Part shown: positions 1-5,300 of the stretch, piece after piece | How the letters are laid out: every line of letters starts with the position of its first letter | How positions within the stretch are numbered: position 1 is the first letter of the stretch | The notes under the pieces: model-generated | The model's database searches: none | What the model saw: only the letters and a program-made list of their open reading frames with translations | Told to the model about the DNA's origin: nothing | Program-made: the position numbers and the translations under genes | NCBI RefSeq assembly: GCF_003028415.1 | Contig: NZ_PYSV01000039.1 | Coordinates: 1-11,187 of the forward strand | From: Deinococcus arcticus | Lineage (GTDB): Bacteria > Deinococcota > Deinococci > Deinococcales > Deinococcaceae | Reading direction: 5' to 3' | DNA: 11,187 bases

Positions 1-78
1 TAAAGCACCTTCCTGTGAAGCGCTCTTGGCGCGTGAGACGAAGGCGACCAGTCGACGCAGGCCGTCAAGTCCGATCAT
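1..78 (-). CDS. Possible N-terminus of an unassigned protein, cut by the left edge
   Basis: A minus-strand frame opens with ATG at 78 and stays open to position 1, giving about 26 residues beginning MIGLDGLRRLVAFVSRAK. No clear Shine-Dalgarno sequence precedes the ATG. The frame is open a little further upstream, to a stop at 145-147, but that part lies over the transposase remnant. The GLDxLRRL stretch loosely resembles the C-terminal FRxGLDxLrxLL segment of IS4-type transposases, so this could instead be a second, inverted transposase scrap. I do not recognise a family. It is too short to tell coding from chance. Confidence 0.2.
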   Translation of the reverse strand, partial: MIGLDGLRRLVAFVSRAKSASQEGAL

Positions 79-80
79 AG

Positions 81-437
81 GTGCTGCATCCGTTGTGTCT
101 ACAGGTGTATTCCCATTGGTACGTGGAAAACCTGCACTCAGCCCTCAAAACCAGAGGCTTCAATCTGGAAGACACCAGCCTCACGCAGGCTGAGCGCGTG
201 TCAACTTTGCTGACCTGCGTGTCCGCCGCCTTTATCTGGGCCTGTGTGACGGGCCAGCTCCTGGCCGCCAAGCAGCCCGTGAAACGCAAGACACACGGAC
301 ACCGCACGGTGTCCGTGTTCCGATTGGGCCTTGATCATCTCCATGATCTCCTGCTCCACCCGTCGCCCTCGTCCTGGCGGGCTCTTTACACGCTCATGCC
401 AAATTCCACGTTGGAATCAGGCCACGCGCATCGTTGA
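81..437 (+). pseudogene. IS4-type transposase, C-terminal remnant
   Basis: The frame (GTG at 81, stop at 435-437, 118 residues) carries the end of an IS4-type DDE transposase. It shows the W-x-x-E-x-L-x-x-A-L-K-x-R-G-F-N-L-E-D-T block around residues 13-32, which contains the catalytic glutamate region. It also shows the later KPVKRKTHG and FRLGLDHLHDLL segments (about residues 65-92). Full-length relatives are some 300 or more residues, so the RNase-H-fold core with the two catalytic aspartates is missing. The frame is closed by a TAG at 78-80, and the sequence upstream does not continue the homology in any frame, so this copy is truncated and inactive. The GTG is only the first possible codon, not a convincing start. 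Base composition is poorer in GC than the metabolic genes to the right, consistent with acquired DNA. Family assignment is confident; exact IS identity is not known. Confidence 0.7.
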
Positions 438-451
438 CCCCGACACGGCCT

Positions 452-604
452 CTACACAGGGCCACCCAGATTTGGTCCAACGTACGCTGCCTCTTGACGC
501 GAATCATCCATCGCGTCCATGGCGCGATTTAAGCGTTCCTGTTTGATGGAAAAGTACGCCATGACGGCAATGATTGGGAGGAAGACGGCTAGCATCAGGA
601 TCAT
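452..604 (-). CDS. Small single-span membrane protein, 50 residues
   Basis: ATG at 604 and TAG at 454-452 give a 50-residue product. An AGGGGG Shine-Dalgarno sequence lies 7 nt before the ATG, well placed. Residues 1-20 (MILMLAVFLPIIAVMAYFSI) are a strongly hydrophobic helix, followed by KQERLNRAMDAMDDSRQEA, a charged and possibly amphipathic helix, and a short Gly/Pro tail. This is the usual plan of small inner-membrane proteins with a cytoplasmic tail. I do not recognise the family and assign no function. It stands alone, downstream (on the minus strand) of a hairpin-rich non-coding stretch, and ends just before the transposase remnant, so it may be part of a rearranged region. Evidence is the ribosome site plus membrane topology only. 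It could still be a chance frame. Confidence 0.5.
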   Translation of the reverse strand: MILMLAVFLPIIAVMAYFSIKQERLNRAMDAMDDSRQEAAYVGPNLGGPV

Positions 605-784
605 CGGTGTGCCCCCTATCAGAGAGTGTAACGCTCGAGTGCCACGGGTGCGTCAGCACATGTCGTGGCTGATTTGACGTACCTACGGTCCAGTTTTGAC
701 CGGTAGTCAGCTCGGATGCTGCGGCCCTTCAGGCGAAGTCACTCGCTGTTGATCCCCCGATCAACCGAGCGAGGCGGGTCTCGG
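605..784. other. Non-coding stretch with inverted repeats
   Basis: No convincing gene is seen between the small membrane protein and the terminator of the PLP enzyme. The stretch contains an imperfect inverted repeat at 683-706 (CTACGGTC and GACCGGTAG around a 7-nt loop) and a strong hairpin at 742-773, listed separately. I could not find a good promoter for the 50-residue gene here. A weak TACACT element lies about 19 nt upstream of its AGGGGG ribosome site, without a convincing -35 partner. Confidence 0.5.
742..773. other. 13-bp stem-loop of unknown role
   Basis: CTCGCTGTTGATC (742-754) pairs with GATCAAC (759-765) and AGCGAG (768-773), leaving a 4-nt C loop and a 2-nt bulge (766-767). There is no T-run on either side, so it is not a standard intrinsic terminator. 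It lies just beyond the terminator of the PLP enzyme and could be a back-up transcript end or a leftover of a mobile element. Confidence 0.55.
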
Positions 785-861
785 AAAAAGGACGTTGCAC
801 CGGGCGTGGAGACTGTTCGGTGCTCTCCTGAACAGTCGCACCATGAGGGGCAACGTCCTTA
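785..861 (-). terminator. Intrinsic terminator with nested hairpin, overlapping the stop codon
   Basis: Read on the minus strand, AAGGACGTTGC (860-850) pairs perfectly over 11 bp with GCAACGTCCTT (798-788), and five T residues occupy 789-785. The stem starts inside the TAA stop codon (861-859) of the PLP enzyme gene. The enclosed 51 nt is unusually long for a terminator but folds again: GACTGTTC and GAACAGTC (837-830 with 818-811) form an 8-bp inner stem with an 11-nt loop. Stem plus T-tract supports termination of the minus-strand transcript. Confidence 0.7.
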
Positions 862-2052
862 GTCGTGGGCCACCGGCACGCGGTCCAGGGCGCGCAGCAC
901 GTCGTCAATCAGGTCTGCCGAATCCTCGATACCCACGCTCAGGCGCACCAGGCCCGGGGTCACGCCCTGACGCAGCAGTGCTTCCTCGCCCAGCAGGGCG
1001 TGGGTGGTGCTGGCCGGATGGCAGATCAGGCTTTCCACATCGCCCAGGCTCACGGCCTGCGTGAACAGCTGCAGTTCGTCGGCAAAGGCCATGGCAGCGG
1101 CGCGTGATTCCAGTTCCACACTCACCAGCCCACCGAAACCGCTCATCTGCCGGGCGGCCACCTCGTGCCCGGGGTGTTCCGGCAGGCCGGGGTACAGCAC
1201 GGTCTTTAACCCCGGGTGGCCCTTCAGGGCCAGGGCCAGCGCCTGCGCGCCCTCGCAGTGGGCGGCCATGCGCAGGGGCAGGGTCTTCATGCCGCGCAAA
1301 AACAGGTACGCCTCGAACGGGCCCAGTGAGGCCCCCACGTGCCGCAATCCCACGCCGCGCAGTTCGGCCAGCAGGTCCGCGCGGGCCGCCACCACCCCGC
1401 CAATGGCGTCGCCGTGGCCCCCCAGATACTTGGTGGCGCTGTGCATCACGAGGTCAATGCCGTGTTCGGCGGGCCGCGTCAGGGCCGGGGTGCTGAAGGT
1501 GTTGTCCACCACCGTCAGGGCGCCGGCGGCCTGCGCCGAGCGGGCCACCCACCCCAGGTCAACAATGTTCAGCCGGGGATTGGTGGGGGTTTCCACCCAG
1601 ATCAGCCGGGTTCTGGGGCCTATCAGGGCGTCCATGGCGGTCTCGTCGGCCGCCTCGTGCACCACCACGCCAAACTTGGTGGCCACCTCGTGCAGAAAAC
1701 CCGTGGTGCCCCCATACAGCGGCGCCACAAAAATCACCTCGTCGCCGGGCTGCAGCAGGGTCAGGCAGACCGCCGATACGGCGCCCATGCCGCTGGCAAA
1801 GGCCACCGCGTCGTCCAGCCCTTCCAGATCGGCCACCTTGCGCTCAAAGGCGCGCACGGTCGGGTTGGTCAGGCGCGAGTAGAAGTAGCCCTCTTCCTGC
1901 CCGGCAAACAGCCGCTCGCCCCGCGCCGCGTTGCCGTAGCCGAAGGTGCTGGTGGCATAGATGGGGGTGGCGTGCGCGCCGGTGGCTGGGTCAAGGCCAT
2001 GTCCGGCGTGCACGGCGCGCGTCCGGAACGCCTGTCTAGGGTTGTGTGCCAT
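859..2052 (-). CDS. PLP-dependent trans-sulfuration enzyme (CGS/CGL/MGL-like)
   Basis: A 397-residue member of the Cys/Met-metabolism PLP family, which acts in the cytosol on cystathionine, O-acylhomoserine or methionine. Visible landmarks are YSR (58-60, binding the neighbour subunit's PLP phosphate), SGMGA (88-91 and on), Y113 in LYGGT stacking on PLP, D183 in DNTF, the PLP lysine K208 in SATKYLGGHGD, and R370 in LVRLSVGIED for the substrate carboxylate. Length matches the family. TKYxxGHGD and SLGDVESLxxHPAS resemble methionine gamma-lyases, but the lyase cysteine after YG is glycine here, as in cystathionine synthases/lyases. Substrate is therefore unresolved. I chose ATG at 2052 because conservation begins there (MAHNPRQAFRTRAVHAG). 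Upstream ATG at 2076 and TTG at 2082 lack a ribosome site. The transcript ends in the nested terminator. Transcription is divergent from the stress-protein gene. Confidence 0.88.
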   Translation of the reverse strand: MAHNPRQAFRTRAVHAGHGLDPATGAHATPIYATSTFGYGNAARGERLFAGQEEGYFYSRLTNPTVRAFERKVADLEGLDDAVAFASGMGAVSAVCLTLLQPGDEVIFVAPLYGGTTGFLHEVATKFGVVVHEAADETAMDALIGPRTRLIWVETPTNPRLNIVDLGWVARSAQAAGALTVVDNTFSTPALTRPAEHGIDLVMHSATKYLGGHGDAIGGVVAARADLLAELRGVGLRHVGASLGPFEAYLFLRGMKTLPLRMAAHCEGAQALALALKGHPGLKTVLYPGLPEHPGHEVAARQMSGFGGLVSVELESRAAAMAFADELQLFTQAVSLGDVESLICHPASTTHALLGEEALLRQGVTPGLVRLSVGIEDSADLIDDVLRALDRVPVAHD

Positions 2053-2064
2053 GCCCTCACTGTA
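2053..2064 (-). promoter_or_regulatory. Possible leaderless -10 element for the PLP enzyme
   Basis: TACAGT (minus strand) sits 6 nt before the ATG at 2052. It fits the TANNNT -10 pattern placed immediately before leaderless starts, which are common in Deinococcus. The GAGG just before the ATG is too close (2 nt) to serve as a normal ribosome site. No good -35 hexamer is visible. This is an inference from spacing. Confidence 0.3.
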
Positions 2065-2076
2065 CGGCAGACCCAT

Positions 2077-2089
2077 GAACAAACGTTCG
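2077..2089. promoter_or_regulatory. GAAC-N4-GTTC palindrome (LexA-box-like)
   Basis: GAACAAACGTTCG matches the GAAC-N4-GTTC core, with a flanking CG, of the Gram-positive-type LexA box. It lies 25-37 bp upstream of the PLP enzyme's chosen start, about where a -35 region would be for the element at 2053-2064. A six-base half-site pair like this can arise by chance, so it is only a candidate operator. Confidence 0.3.
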
Positions 2090-2169
2090 TTTTGTGTGGG
2101 CCGTCCAGCCTGCCCGACCGCTGCCCGGACGACGGAGGCTGTGGTGCGTCTGCTGAGGAGGGCCGCCCC

Positions 2170-2199
2170 CCTGTAACGGCCCTGTAATCCCCCTGTTCA
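2170..2199 (+). promoter_or_regulatory. Three direct repeats at 11-bp period (Pho-box-like)
   Basis: CTGTAAC, CTGTAAT and CTGTTCA start at 2171, 2182 and 2193, each 7 bp separated by 4 bp, all preceded by C. Seven-bp direct repeats of CTGTnAn at 11-bp spacing are the architecture bound by PhoB/OmpR-family response regulators. The array lies about 65-95 bp upstream of the stress-protein start codon, where it could replace a -35 element. A weak CATGCT follows at 2200. It could also act on the divergent PLP enzyme gene. Confidence 0.5.
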
Positions 2200-2219
2200 C
2201 ATGCTCTGAAGGCCCGTCA

Positions 2220-2238
2220 CCCAGCTGTCCTGGCTGGG
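2220..2238 (+). other. Short leader hairpin before the stress-protein gene
   Basis: CCCAGC (2220-2225) pairs with GCTGGG (2233-2238) across a 7-nt loop, ending 12 nt before the AAAGGAG ribosome site. It would lie in the 5' leader if transcription starts just after the 11-bp repeats. Six base pairs are weak evidence. Confidence 0.3.
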
Positions 2239-2262
2239 CGCGGCCACCCTGAAAGGAGCCCT

Positions 2263-2754
2263 ATGTACCGGCACATCTTGGTGCTTGCCACAGACCACCC
2301 GGCCAGCGCCCACGCCGCGCAGCAGGCCCACCGCCTGACCCGGGCCCTGGGCGGGCGCGTGACCCTGCTGCGGGTGCTGGCCACTGGGGGCACCTCCCAG
2401 CGGGCCGCCGCGCTGGCCCAGTTGCAGGCCCTGGCTGCCGGTGCCCGGCGCGCCCCGGGGGTGGCCGTGCTGGTGCTGGAGCCGCCCGGGGCAGAGCCTG
2501 CGCCCGCCATTGCCGCCTTTGCCACCCGCAGCGGCGCCGACCTGATCGTGCTGGGCCTGGGTGGCACAGGCAGCCCCGCCGATGACGCCCAGGGCGCCCT
2601 GGCGCTGGCGCTGGCGGTCCTCAGCGGCGTGCCGGTGCAACTGGCCGCCGCGCCCAGTCCGGCCCGCGTGGGCGGTCCGCCCTGGCTGCGGGTGGTGGAA
2701 GAGGCCGGCCCCAGCCGCAGCGCTCAGCGCCTGGGCGGCCAGAAGTCCTCCTGA
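2263..2754 (+). CDS. Universal stress protein (UspA) family
   Basis: A 163-residue cytosolic single-domain Usp. The N-terminus MYRHILVLATD (1-11) is the first strand with the nucleotide-contacting aspartate D11. An alpha helix and ALGGRVTLLRVL (29-40) follow, then SGADLIVLGLGG (90-101), the typical fourth strand. The ATP-binding signature G-x2-G-x9-G-S/T is present as G98, G101 and G111, but the last position is Ala112 instead of Ser/Thr, so nucleotide binding may be weakened. About 30 residues after the final strand (PVQLAAA, ending near 130) are an extra, probably disordered tail rich in Pro, Gly and Arg. The start is secure: AAAGGAG ends 6 nt before the ATG. Usp proteins respond to starvation and damage, but partner and exact role cannot be read from the sequence. 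The gene is divergent from the PLP enzyme and has the Pho-box-like repeats in its upstream region. Confidence 0.85.
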   Translation: MYRHILVLATDHPASAHAAQQAHRLTRALGGRVTLLRVLATGGTSQRAAALAQLQALAAGARRAPGVAVLVLEPPGAEPAPAIAAFATRSGADLIVLGLGGTGSPADDAQGALALALAVLSGVPVQLAAAPSPARVGGPPWLRVVEEAGPSRSAQRLGGQKSS

Positions 2755-2824
2755 TGGGCGCAGTGGACCTGATGCGTGCAGTGGAGGAGAGGGCGCAGCG
2801 GCCAGCTCTGGGCCTGCCTGCCCC

Positions 2825-2853
2825 TTGTTTGCCTTTTTCCGGAAGCCTAGACT
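2825..2853 (+). promoter_or_regulatory. Sigma-70-type promoter for the BTAD regulator
   Basis: TTGTTT (2825-2830) and TAGACT (2848-2853) are separated by exactly 17 bp and lie in a locally AT-richer patch. The predicted start near 2860 gives a leader of about 88 nt before the ATG at 2948. Confidence 0.55.
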
Positions 2854-2858
2854 CGCGG

Positions 2859-2933
2859 GGGAGCAGGCGGTGCGGTGCTGTTCCTGCTGGAATGGGTGGG
2901 GCCCCGCGTCTTGCGTGCCCCCTGCCTGCTCCC
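2859..2933 (+). other. Long-range 10-bp stem in the BTAD regulator leader
   Basis: GGGAGCAGGC (2859-2868) is perfectly complementary to GCCTGCTCCC (2924-2933). The stem would begin at the predicted transcription start and close just before the GAGGTG ribosome site (2939-2944), enclosing a GC-rich 55-nt loop that itself contains GGGGCCCC. Such a fold could limit ribosome access. Confidence 0.45.
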
Positions 2934-2947
2934 TCCCGAGGTGCTTC

Positions 2948-3784
2948 ATGACCCAACTGACGCTGCGTTCGCTGGGCCGCGCGGAGGTACTGCGCGGCGG
3001 CCAGCCGGTGAAGTGGGAGGCCGAGAGTGCGCGCGACCTCGTCTTTTTCCTGATGGCCCACCCCGAGGGCCGCAGCCGTGAGGACATCATTCATGGCCTG
3101 TGGCAGGAAGACGGCACGGCCCGCAGCGGCAACCGCTTTCGCGTCACCCTGCACCGGGCCCGCGCCGCGCTGGGCGACCCGGGCAGCATCACCGAAGCCT
3201 ACGGGGCTTACCGCCTGTCTGGCGAGGTGCTGCGTGCCAGCGATGTGTTTCGCCTGTACGCTGCCCTGGCCGACGCCGAACACGCCGAGGGCGACGCGCG
3301 CTTCTTCGCGCTGGGGCAGGCCATTGCCGAGTATGGCGGCGATTTTCTGCCGCACGTTCAGGCCGACTGGGTACACTCGGCGCGCGAGGAACACCAGGCG
3401 GCCTACACCCGGGCGTGTCTGGAGCGGTCGGTGCTGCACTGCGAGCAGCTTCACTGCGAACTGGCCGTGCGCGATCTGGTGGCGGCGCTGCGGCGAGACC
3501 CCTTTCTGGGCGAGAACCATCATCAGAAGCTGATGACCTGTCTGTCGGTGGTGGAAGACAAGTACGCGGCCACCGAGCATTACCGCCGCTTCGTGCGCTT
3601 TCTGCGCGACGACCTGAGTGACGCCCCCATGCCTGAAACCGTGGCCCTGGCCGAGCGCATCAAGGGCGGCGAGCGCATCTGCGGGCACGGCCAGAAGGCG
3701 CCCACGCCCCTGGCCCACACCTGTCCCCTCACGCCCGATGGCCGCTGTCCTGGGCCCTACGCCGACCTGCTGACCCTGGAATAG
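2948..3784 (+). CDS. Short SARP-type transcriptional regulator (wHTH + BTAD)
   Basis: A 278-residue regulator. Residues 1-92 fit the OmpR/PhoB-type winged helix: LTLRSLGRAEVLRGGQPV, then RDLVFFLMAHPEGRSREDIIHGLW, then NRFRVTLHRARAALGDP with the recognition helix, then the wing ending in AYRLSG. Residues 98-240 are the all-helical, TPR-like bacterial transcriptional activator domain, with the hallmark LVAALRRDPFLGENHHQKLMTCL and AATEHYRRFVRFLRDDL. There is no ATPase or sensor domain, so it is a minimal SARP-like protein. The last 35 residues hold Cys245, His247, His257, Cys259 and Cys267, a possible metal site not usual for the family. GAGGTG ends 4 nt before the ATG, fixing the start. It has its own promoter and leader and converges with nagZ, 19 bp apart with no obvious terminator. 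Target genes cannot be deduced. Confidence 0.85.
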   Translation: MTQLTLRSLGRAEVLRGGQPVKWEAESARDLVFFLMAHPEGRSREDIIHGLWQEDGTARSGNRFRVTLHRARAALGDPGSITEAYGAYRLSGEVLRASDVFRLYAALADAEHAEGDARFFALGQAIAEYGGDFLPHVQADWVHSAREEHQAAYTRACLERSVLHCEQLHCELAVRDLVAALRRDPFLGENHHQKLMTCLSVVEDKYAATEHYRRFVRFLRDDLSDAPMPETVALAERIKGGERICGHGQKAPTPLAHTCPLTPDGRCPGPYADLLTLE

Positions 3785-3803
3785 CTGCCGGCCCACGCGC
3801 TGC

Positions 3804-5297
3804 TCAGGGTGCTGGCACGCCGGTCAGGACCTGGGCCGCCGCCTGCAGATGGGCGCGGCGAAAGCCGTGGGTCACCAGAGCCGGCAGGGGCAACTGCGCG
3901 GCGGCGTCCGGGGCCCACAGCGCCAGATGCACGGCGGGGGCCGGGCGCGCGGCCAGCCGGGCGGCCAGGGCCCGCGTGGCTCCGGGAATGGCCCAGCGGT
4001 CAGTGGTGGCCAGCAGCGCCGGGGCCCCCGCAAACCGCGCCAGCAGGGCCTGGACGGCGGCGGCGTCTTCGACCGGGGCGGCGTGCAGGCCCGGCAGAAC
4101 CGGGCGCAGGGCCTCGGCCAAGGCGTTCAGGCCCAGGTGGTCGCCGTACGGACCGCCCAGCTCACCGGTTTCCGGGGCAAACAGCAGCGCGGGGGCGGCC
4201 GGGTCCAGGGTGGGCACCGCGCCCCGGTGTTCCAGCGCGCCCCGGGCCCAGCGGGCGGTGGCGGCCTCGTCCTGATCGCGCTGGGCCGGGCTGTAGGGGC
4301 GCGGAGAGCCGGGAAAGCGCGCGGCGGCCTGTGCCAGCCGGGCCACCGCCTCGTCCACCCGGGCCGGGTCCAGGGTGCCGTCCAGCAGCGCCGTGTCCAG
4401 GGCGGCGGCATGCAGGTCGTGCAGGGTCTGGTCGCCGTGGCCGCACACCAGCACCGCGTCGGCCCCGGCGGCCAGGGCCAGCGCGGCGCCGCGCCCACCG
4501 GGGTAGCGGTCAGCCACGGCCTTCATGTCCATCGCATCGGTCACGATGACGCCGTCGTAGCCCCATTCCCCGCGCAGCACGCCCCCCAGCAGGGTGGGCG
4601 AGAGGGTGGCGGGCCGCTCCGGGTCCAGCGCCGGGTACAGAATGTGGGCGGTCATCACACTGCCCACCCCGGCCTGCACCGCCGCCCGGAACGGCACCCA
4701 CTCGCACGCCTCCAGTTCGGCGCGTGTCTTGCCCACCACCGGCAGGGCGAGGTGGCTGTCCACGCGCGTGTCGCCGTGGCCGGGGTAATGCTTGACCGAA
4801 CTCAGCACGCCCGCCGCCTCGCTGCCCCGGGCCCAGGCCACGCCCAGGCGCGCCACCAGCGCCGGGTCCGCGCCAAACGAGCGCTCCCCGATCACCGGGT
4901 TCAGGGGGTCCACGTTCACGTCCAGGCTGGGAGCGTAGTTCCAGTTGATGCCCAGTTCTAGAAGGCCCCGCGCGGCCAGGGCGCCGGCCTCAAAGGCGGC
5001 CCCCTCGTCGCCCAGTACGCCCAGACCCTGCGGAGTGGGCGGCTGCGGGCTGTCCAGGCGCCGCAGCACCGCGCCGCCCTCCTGGTCGGTGGCGATCAGG
5101 GCGTCGCGTTCCAGGGCGTCACGAATGTCGGCCACCAGGCGCGCCGTTGCTCCGGGGGTGGGCATGTTGCGGGCAAACAGGCACACGCCGCCGGGGTTCA
5201 GGGCGCGCAGCCAGCGGCCCAGGGCCGGGGTCAGCTCGGGCCCGGGCAGGTCCACGATCAGCGTGCGGGCAGGGGAGGGTGCAGCGGGGGCGCGCAT
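3804..5297 (-). CDS. nagZ: Beta-N-acetylhexosaminidase, GH3 (NagZ type)
   Basis: A 497-residue GH3 enzyme releasing terminal GlcNAc from chitooligosaccharides or muropeptides. Landmarks are LIVDLPGPELT and GGVCLFARNM (13-45), ATDQEGG (69-75), the NagZ signature KHYPGHGDTRVDSH (169-182) with the H174/D176 acid-base dyad, and the nucleophile D254 in VIVTDAMDMKA. The TIM barrel ends near 330. A second domain follows to residue 497, making it the two-domain form rather than the short (~340-residue) enterobacterial one. No signal peptide is seen, so it should act in the cytosol on imported sugars. The Asp/His dyad subgroup includes enzymes reported to act as phosphorylases, so the product could be GlcNAc-1-phosphate. 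The start is secure: GAGGT overlaps the upstream stop codon, and only CCC separates TAA from this ATG. It is the last gene of the operon. Confidence 0.9.
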   Translation of the reverse strand: MRAPAAPSPARTLIVDLPGPELTPALGRWLRALNPGGVCLFARNMPTPGATARLVADIRDALERDALIATDQEGGAVLRRLDSPQPPTPQGLGVLGDEGAAFEAGALAARGLLELGINWNYAPSLDVNVDPLNPVIGERSFGADPALVARLGVAWARGSEAAGVLSSVKHYPGHGDTRVDSHLALPVVGKTRAELEACEWVPFRAAVQAGVGSVMTAHILYPALDPERPATLSPTLLGGVLRGEWGYDGVIVTDAMDMKAVADRYPGGRGAALALAAGADAVLVCGHGDQTLHDLHAAALDTALLDGTLDPARVDEAVARLAQAAARFPGSPRPYSPAQRDQDEAATARWARGALEHRGAVPTLDPAAPALLFAPETGELGGPYGDHLGLNALAEALRPVLPGLHAAPVEDAAAVQALLARFAGAPALLATTDRWAIPGATRALAARLAARPAPAVHLALWAPDAAAQLPLPALVTHGFRRAHLQAAAQVLTGVPAP

Positions 5298-5300
5298 GGG

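Noticed and set aside
2053..2082. Upstream starts (TTG 2082, ATG 2076) for the trans-sulfuration enzyme
   Set aside because: Neither has a ribosome site, the added residues are not family-like, and conservation with relatives begins near the ATG at 2052.
2621..3796. A 391-codon minus-strand open frame opposite the BTAD regulator
   Set aside because: Shadow of the wHTH-BTAD gene, with no recognisable domain, while the plus strand has clear domain motifs, a ribosome site and a promoter.
3785..3803. Terminator between the convergent BTAD and nagZ genes
   Set aside because: The 19-bp gap has no stem with a T-tract in either direction. Transcripts may end within the opposing genes, but this cannot be seen from the sequence.
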